A DNA stretch of 64,000 nt from Pyxicephalus adspersus (lineage: Eukaryota > Chordata > Amphibia > Anura > Pyxicephalidae), in the NCBI RefSeq assembly GCF_032062135.1, contig NC_092866.1, positions 27,095,114-27,159,113 of the forward strand, written 5' to 3'. Numbering within the stretch: position 1 is the stretch's first letter; every line of letters starts with the position of its first letter. Shown here one piece after another: positions 58,116 through 64,000 of the stretch. The notes under the pieces are model-generated. The model ran no database searches, had not been told where the DNA came from, and saw nothing but the letters and a program-made list of their open reading frames with translations. The position numbers were made by a program, and so were the translations under genes.

Positions 58116-58374
58116 ATGCATGATTTATTATGTAAATTAACTAATTAACTAAATTAATTATTCAACTTGGCTAACTATGTAACTACGTGTAATTAGTCTA
58201 GTTTTAGACAAAAAAAGACTTTTCAACAATTGAGATTCAAGCTTCACTTAAAATAGAGCTCGTAAAAGTTTTGATAAAAAAATTTCACGATTCACTAAAT
58301 TCAAAAAGTTGTCAAACAAATCTGTTCTTATGAGGAAATAAGTATATACTTATGCATTTAAATAGCTGTATTTC

Positions 58375-58414
<40 letters not shown>

Positions 58415-60420
58415 GTATAAATTCAGTTTTGATGCATACTTATAAATGGTCAAACTGCAAAAACAAATGTATATTCTGTTCTTTTGATCTGAACACTTCT
58501 GTTTCACTGCACAACCAGGTTATGTACTCTCCATTGCAGTGACATACAGTTTGGTTTAGCAATCAAATTTCAATGCTCTGTCTTGACTTTCTCCCTATTC
58601 ATTGCACATACTCAGCCACATGCGTCACTGCTATAATTTTAGCCCCCTTTTCCACCAGTTAAGGATAGCCAAACATGTCACTAGAGGGATAAGTGTGTAT
58701 GTGTATGCAGTGTGTGTATATAAATTAGTATGTAGTGTATACAGATGTTGTATATACATATGCATAGATACTGTAAACATTCTTTACATCCACAATCCTT
58801 ACAATATCATTACTCCCCCCTGTGTGCCCAAGGATCTTCCAAAATTCTAGCAATGCTCCTAGAGAAGAGACCCTATAAGACACAGCAACCTGGTGACACT
58901 AACCCTTGTGTGTCACTGGTGTTCATCACTCTGCTATCTTTTATTCTGTCACTATATTCAATGAAAGGCTGACAGCTGTGTATTGAATTAGAATGTGATT
59001 TGCTATTGTTAGCCCTCCTTCTCTCAATCTAAAACTATGTGCACATGTTGGATATGTGGTCCAAGGCGAACGATCATCTTGGGCAAAAATTTACCGTCCA
59101 CTGATGATTAGTGATCCACAGAGTGGGGATATTGGCTGTAATTTCCTTACAGTCAGGTGCCTTTAACTTGTTCCCCTCTCTTCCCCTCCCTTCCCCAGAA
59201 ATGAAAACCACGCTCTATAAATCGCTCCATCTTTAAACAATCATAAAATATTTCACATCCTGCTTGCAGAGCATTAGAATGAGGAGATCTTTACTAATCG
59301 TTGAATGTAACTAATTTTAAACCAGTTATTATTCAGGAAATGTGAACCATGAAAGGTCTGTTAAAGAATAAGGAGCTCTAATCTTCATTGTAAATCGGCT
59401 TAAGGCAGTGTGTCTGACAATCTTGCTGTTTAGTTGTTTTGAACTCTGTGTAAATGAATCTATCAGTGCTGTATGATGAAATACTGCACGTTTTGTGGGT
59501 AAGTTTAAATTCTTTTCAACTATTTGTGTTGTATTTGCAAGACCTAGGTTTGTTTTGTGCATGAATACCCTTTTGGGTAATATTGGTAATTATGTTCAAT
59601 TCTTGCTGTATGTAGCTAATAAAGATGCATCCTATTCTAAACTTATAAAAAATAAATCATAATTTTAGGTTATATAGCAAAAATGACCCAAAGTTAACCC
59701 AGGACTATAAAGCAAGGGAATTCATAATGTATAATTGAGATATTTGTAGTGGGGATCTATGTATTTTCTAATATCCAGTTTGCTGTAAAAGACTTGTAAA
59801 TATTGCCAGGAAAAAAAATAATATTATACATAGGTTGGGCACATTTATACTGATACATGTTTCCTCAAGTAGCACTGCTGAACTAAATGTTGAGTTTTAT
59901 TTGGTTTTATTCTTGAGTATATTAATAAAGCAATGAATCTGACATTTAACACACATTCATTGGTGGAAAATGGTTGATTAGCTACATTAGGTACATCAGT
60001 TTTCAGTAGCAAAGACTTATTTCCACTAGAGAATGTGTACATTACATTCCTACTGCTTTATAAATGAAGTCCTTTGAGTTTCTGTTTTTTCTCCAAAAGT
60101 AATTTGTATGTTTAGGGAATGATTGTAATGCTTACTTGAGATGCTCATATATGGGACATGGTCATTTTGTATAATAGGCAAATGTCATGGCAATGGGAAC
60201 AGCCATCTGTTTTCTGGCTATAAGCCTTCTAATCAGCTTACATGAATTTGATTTTACTCAGACATGTAATACACATAATCTTTGCATTCAATATGTCGTG
60301 TACAGATACACAAAACGTATACAGCTTTTCAAAATACATTTAAATATTTTCATTTACCCTGGGATATCCTATATGAATTTTTTTATAATCTTCCAGTAGC
60401 TAATTCCCCCTGATGCTTTC
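58116..60420. other. Unassigned, 2.3 kb; possible conserved non-coding block
   Basis: (TA)n at 58377-58406. The stretch 59160-59560 has balanced composition, lacks repeats and has no frame; it is the best place in this part of the window to look for conserved non-coding sequence. No gene recognised. Confidence 0.35.
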
Positions 60421-60467
60421 ATAGTTACATAGTTAGGTTCAAAAAAGATATAAATCCATCAAGAGTA
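60421..60467 (-). mobile_element. CR1-type LINE 3' tail stub
   Basis: ATAGTTACATAGTTAGGTTC followed by AAAAAAGATATAAATCCATC is the reverse complement of the CR1 3' terminus seen at 35020-35065. Possibly the 3' end of the CR1 at 61405-61744, separated by an insertion containing the SINE. Confidence 0.65.
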
Positions 60468-61094
60468 GTACTTAAGTGTTTATACCTCTCATCAAACTTC
60501 CCCTTTCTACACACCATCTCCAGACACTTCTTGTTCTCATTAAGGTTGAATCTGCACTTGATCTGTCCAAAATACTATTAGATGAAGGCATTTATAATCA
60601 GATTGGACAAAGCCAGGTGTGATTTTAGGAGGAGGTCTTAATTAGCAAAGGTGGACATAAAGAGGTTGCCTTCCCATAAGAGAAAAAATAAATTTTATCT
60701 GTCCTTCGAACTGGATTAGCCTCGCATGATATCACACTTCACTAGGAAATGTGGTCATAAAATAATAAAATAGAGTAACACAACCACATCAAGGCACAAT
60801 TCAGTAAGGAAATCATTGTTGCGCTTCAATTGTTTTCAGACTGGCCTGTGCAGTGTGTATGTGTGTTGACGAGCAAGGCATTCTGTCAGCTGCCTCCTGT
60901 TAATTTTGTATTTCCTATGTAATGACATAAGAAAGCTATTAATTCCTGTTTAGGAAGCTTGATTTCTTTGGGTTGAAGCTGTTGTTACCAAAAAACTTGA
61001 ATATTTACACAAAAGATGCTATTTTTACTAATTGTTGTGAAGGATTCTTTCCTTATGCAGAGATTAAATGTAGTCACATAGTCAAATAAGTCAA

Positions 61095-61403
61095 CTCTTG
61101 CCTTTGCAGCGCTAGGACCCAGGTTCGAATCTCGGCCACTACCTGCATGGAGTTTTCAGGTTCTCCCTGTGTCTGCGTGGGTTTCCTCCGGGCACTCTGG
61201 TTTCCTCCCACATCCCAAAAACATGCAGTTAAGTTAATTGGCTTCCCCTCAAAATTGTCCTTAGACTACATCAATGACATATGATTATGGTAGGGACATT
61301 AGATTGTGAGCTCCTTTAAGGGACAGTTAGTGACATGACTATGGTCTTTGTACAGCGCTGTGTAAAATAATGGTGCTATATAAATACTGTGTAATAATAA
61401 TTC
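61095..61403 (+). mobile_element. tRNA-headed SINE with V-SINE-like core and LINE-derived tail
   Basis: A pol III B box GGTTCGAATC lies at 61122-61131. The core is TTCTCCCTGTGTCTGCGTGG, then GTTTCCTCCGGGCACTC, of V-SINE type. The tail TTGTACAGCGCTGTGTAAAA, then TGGTGCTATATAAAT, matches the 3' end of the L2-like LINE at 10888-10945. A shared tail is what a LINE-mobilised SINE needs. The A box is degraded. Confidence 0.85.
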
Positions 61404-61404
61404 C

Positions 61405-61744
61405 AGATAAAAACCCAATGGACATAGTTGATGCAGAGTAAAAATCTGGTTTAATTCGCTCCAACAGGGGGAAAAATCCTTGCCCCTGTGGGGCACTCAA
61501 ATGTTCCCTGGATCAATAGTCTCTGTTATCTTTAAAACTTTAATACCCAGTTAAATTATGTGCTTCTAGAAAATCATCCTGATTTTTCTTAAAGTAATCT
61601 ATAGTAGTTGCTTAAACTACTTCCTGAGGGGACCTATTCCACATTTTCATAGACCTTACAGTGAAAAATCCCTTTCTTATCTGTAGATTAAATTTCTTTT
61701 CCTCCAGATGCAATAAGTGAAAATGTATAAAATAGACCATTTAT
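61405..61744 (-). mobile_element. CR1-type LINE 3' part, cut by the L1 at 61745
   Basis: The reverse complement gives FFTVRSMKMWN-like coding text (ATTTTTCACTGTAAGGTCTA, AAAATGTGG) followed by the 3' UTR GTTTTAAAGATAACAGAGAC, TATTGATCCAGGGAACAT. Colinear with 34600-34995. The upstream part lies beyond the L1 insertion, outside the window. Confidence 0.85.
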
Positions 61745-61853
61745 GGGGGCGTGGCCTGATGGCGGCGGAGTAGGACGCGGCTATTCCTAGCTCCGTGTCC
61801 CACTGGAGGATCCCATCAGTGTAAGCGCTACAGCGCCTTCTTAATCGATCCTA

Positions 61854-62444
61854 ATGGGCCCTAAAACGAAGGAGGTACAGAAGGGACACCCCGAAGGGGG
61901 CAATCCCTCCACCAGAGGACTCACTGGCTTCTTCCCTGCGGCCTCCCGCGACCAGGCCCCAAAGCCGGGGGCTCGATTTTTGACTCCCTCCGACGGGCAG
62001 GCACCGTCGGATCGGTGCACACAACAGAAGGCCGGACTACAGCAGGATCCATCAATACCGGGTCCAGATGCCTCCACAACTTCTTCTTCAGAGGTACACC
62101 CTGACTCCCCCATTCCTAGTCCCTGCCTAATGCCTTCTTCTGATGGCCTTAGTCCTGATAACACAGATGCTGAGGAGGAGTGGGACTGGAAGGCCCACCT
62201 ACGTGCGTTACCCACTAAGGTAGATCTAGAACACAGTATAGGGCGCCTGGAAGCGAGCTGTAAGGCAGAGTTTCACGCCATACGTGAGTCTGTTCAACAG
62301 GTTACTAATGCCACCACAGGGTTACAAACCCAATGTGCTGATCTTTCTTCTCAAGTAGTAATACATTTGATTCTGTGCAAGATGCTCCTCCTCTACGGTG
62401 GGACTTTCCAAGTACTGGTAGCTATGCTGAGCGTTAGTATCTAG
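61854..62444 (+). pseudogene. L1 ORF1, N-terminal half
   Basis: A 196-codon frame from ATG 109 bp after the element start. A low-complexity Pro/Ser/Asp-rich N-terminus (about residues 1-110) is followed by the coiled-coil entry ALPTKVDLEHSIGRLEASCK and FHAIRESVQQVTNATTGLQ (about 118-160). The last ~30 residues leave the family. The RRM and C-terminal domain are absent: the DNA up to 62864 does not encode them, so the ORF is internally deleted. L1 ORF1p binds the element RNA as a trimer; this one would lack its RNA-binding part. Confidence 0.8.
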
Positions 62445-62864
62445 GATTTATTGCTACAGATTCAGCTGCTAATTGTATTGTTATTTTTGAATGCATTCTA
62501 GATCTGGTGGTTTTAGAGGGCAGTTGATGACTTACTTATTTTAACTTGATGTTTTCTGATGCATGCTATACACTTTTTAGTTATTCTGATTCTGGGACTG
62601 TTTATTACTCTGGGCGAAATTTGGGGTTCGCTCATTTTTATGCTGCTCTTGGTTTTGTGGGTTCCCCAGGCGGGACCAGAAGGCATATATGTTGCTTGTT
62701 TGTTTGCCTCCCCACGTTGCGCACAGACACTTCCCCCACATAGGCCCACTGCCTTACCAGGCGGTGATTTGGGATCTTTGGGATCCCGCTTTAGTTTTCA
62801 CCCCAAGGTCTAGGTTTAGCCCGCCTAGCCTGTCTGGTGCCCTTCCCCAACCCACTTCCCCCTG
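62445..62864 (+). other. L1 inter-ORF region (remnant)
   Basis: GC-rich towards 62700-62860 and without a family-like frame. It sits where the ORF1 C-terminus and spacer should be. Confidence 0.55.
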
Positions 62865-63988
62865 ATGTCCACAATAAAAGAAACACCACAAGTTCTGAGA
62901 ATCCGCACCCTCAATGTTAAGGGTTTAAATAGCCCCAACAAGCGCTCTCAAGTGCTATATGCTCAACATAAAGCGAGAGTGAACATTTTACTTTTGCAGG
63001 AGACTCATTTTCAATCCACTAGAATTCCATCTCTCCGCAATCGTTATTATACTGTTTGGTGTCACAGCTCCAATCCTGAGTCTAGAACTAAGGGGGTCTC
63101 TATAGCTTTTCATAAAACATTACCTGTCCAGATACTTGACTCCCACTCAGATTCACAGGGCAGATTTCTGATCCTTAAAATTTTTCTTTGGGATAAGAAA
63201 TTTACACTTTTTATGCCCCTAATCATCAACCTACTGTGGCTCTTACGCAGTACTTGGAGACTCTGAAGGGGTTCGCTGAGGGACCTATCATAGTGGGAGG
63301 CGACCTGAATTGTGCTCTGGATCCCCGGATTGATACTTCCACCGGGAAGACTCCTATATCCTATTCCAAATTGAACTCCCTTCGTTCTAGACTACACGAT
63401 CTTAGACTAGCAGATATGTGGCGTACTCTGCATCCCACCACCAAAGATTACACCTTTTATTCCAGCCCACACTCTGTGTATTCCCGTATAGACTTTATTT
63501 TAGCGAGTCATTCTGTGCTTGATTGGAACCCCGGTACTTCTATAGAATCTTGTCCCTGGTCTGACCATTCCTCTGTATCCCTCTCACTCCAGATTCCTCT
63601 AATGGGCCCTAGAGATTGGACATGGAGGTGTAATGATTCCCTGTTTAAGGACTCTATTTGCGCGAAGGCGGTTTTAGAAGCAATTACCAATTTTAGAGGG
63701 GACCATGTTTCGGACCCCACTCCTTTACCCTTACAATGGGAGGCCTTGAAGGCGGTGGTTCAAGGGGTCCTGATCCAGCAAGGGCCTCGGCTTAAAAGGA
63801 TCAGATTGCAGGATATTACACTTACTAGTGATAAAATTTGCACCTTGGAACGCCTACATAAACAAAACATGTCTCCAGCTGTATTTTTAGAACTGACTGC
63901 TGCTAGGACCCATCTTTTGAAGCTGTATGATCTAGCATACCAACGCCACCGGGATCGTTTCCGCAAATTAACCCCCCTAGCGTTCTAA
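62865..63988 (+). pseudogene. L1 ORF2, endonuclease domain and linker, one frameshift
   Basis: The first frame, 62865-63266, holds RIRTLNVKGLNSPNKRSQ (catalytic N), LLLQETHF (catalytic E) and SRTKGVSIAFHK. After a small deletion near 63210, the second frame to 63988 holds YAPNHQPTVALTQYLE, IIVGGDLNCALDPRIDTS (catalytic D and N), FYSSPHSVYSRIDFILAS (D), and SCPWSDHSSVSLSL (D, H). All apurinic-type endonuclease catalytic residues are present. Linker helices follow. It ends at a stop after FRKLTPLAF, where intact elements continue toward the RT; the RT lies outside the window. This protein would nick target DNA for reverse transcription. Confidence 0.9.
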
Positions 63989-64000
63989 TTCTGTAATTTT

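Larger units (their letters stand above)
61745..64000 (+). mobile_element. L1 (Tx1/L1-type) with complete 5' end, continues past the window
   Basis: The 5' end GGGGGCGTGGCC equals that of L1 copy D. A 109-bp GC-rich leader precedes ORF1. The order is leader, ORF1 (deleted), inter-ORF region, ORF2 endonuclease. CpG-rich at the start, as expected of an internal promoter. It is the least decayed L1 here but already dead. Confidence 0.9.

Noticed and set aside
61116..61140. tRNA gene suggested by the B box GGTTCGAATC
   Set aside because: No cloverleaf can be formed; the box belongs to the SINE head.

Overview
The window looks like vertebrate nuclear DNA, most probably from a frog (Anura). It is AT-rich and contains no bacterial-style operons. 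Almost every open frame I can recognise is a decayed transposable-element frame. The repeat set is typical of amphibians: Tx1/L1-type LINEs, CR1- and L2-like LINEs, a Penelope-like element, Ty3/gypsy-type LTRs, Tc1/mariner and other TIR elements, and a tRNA-headed SINE with a V-SINE-like core. I found no host protein-coding exon I can name. The best host candidate is a GC/CpG-enriched minus-strand promoter plus first-exon signature at 8.54-8.87 kb.

Layout. 0-4.2 kb: an unnamed repeat family in both orientations, a ~1.3 kb tandem duplication and a 34-bp minisatellite. 4.9-6.4 kb: a TIR element, then a minus-strand Penelope-like element with a GIY-YIG domain. 8.5-12.9 kb: putative promoter, more of the unnamed family, L1 ORF1 and RT relics, and a relic of a multicopy protein family split by an L2-like LINE 3' end. 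14.1 kb: a hammerhead-ribozyme-like motif. 14.5-18.9 kb: two L1 copies, the first split by a solo LTR with CCTAG target duplications. 19.0-23.2 kb: a CR1 split by a 3.4-kb L1 flanked by ATGCTCC duplications, and a foldback MITE. 24-31 kb: mostly unassigned. 31.2-33.0 kb: two solo LTRs. 34.2-36.3 kb: a CR1 3' end and a MITE nested in an L2-like LINE. 37.7-40.1 kb: CR1 fragments, one interrupted by a 541-bp insert carrying the hammerhead-like motif. 45.8-50.8 kb: a long-TIR element, an L2-like fragment, an L1 tail and a deleted gypsy-type element with two LTRs. 55.1-58.1 kb: L1, Tc1 and L2-like pieces and a CR1 5' half with an esterase-like ORF1. 61.1-64.0 kb: V-SINE-like SINE, CR1, then a 5'-complete L1 that runs off the window.

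The main value of the window is its nested insertion history. Several junctions can be read to the base, giving target-site duplications and relative ages. The most unusual signal is a set of short motifs resembling the hammerhead ribozyme core, scattered at five or more sites. One of them sits in a 541-bp insert bounded by an 11-bp near-perfect duplication, which suggests a small Penelope-like or retrozyme-like non-autonomous element.
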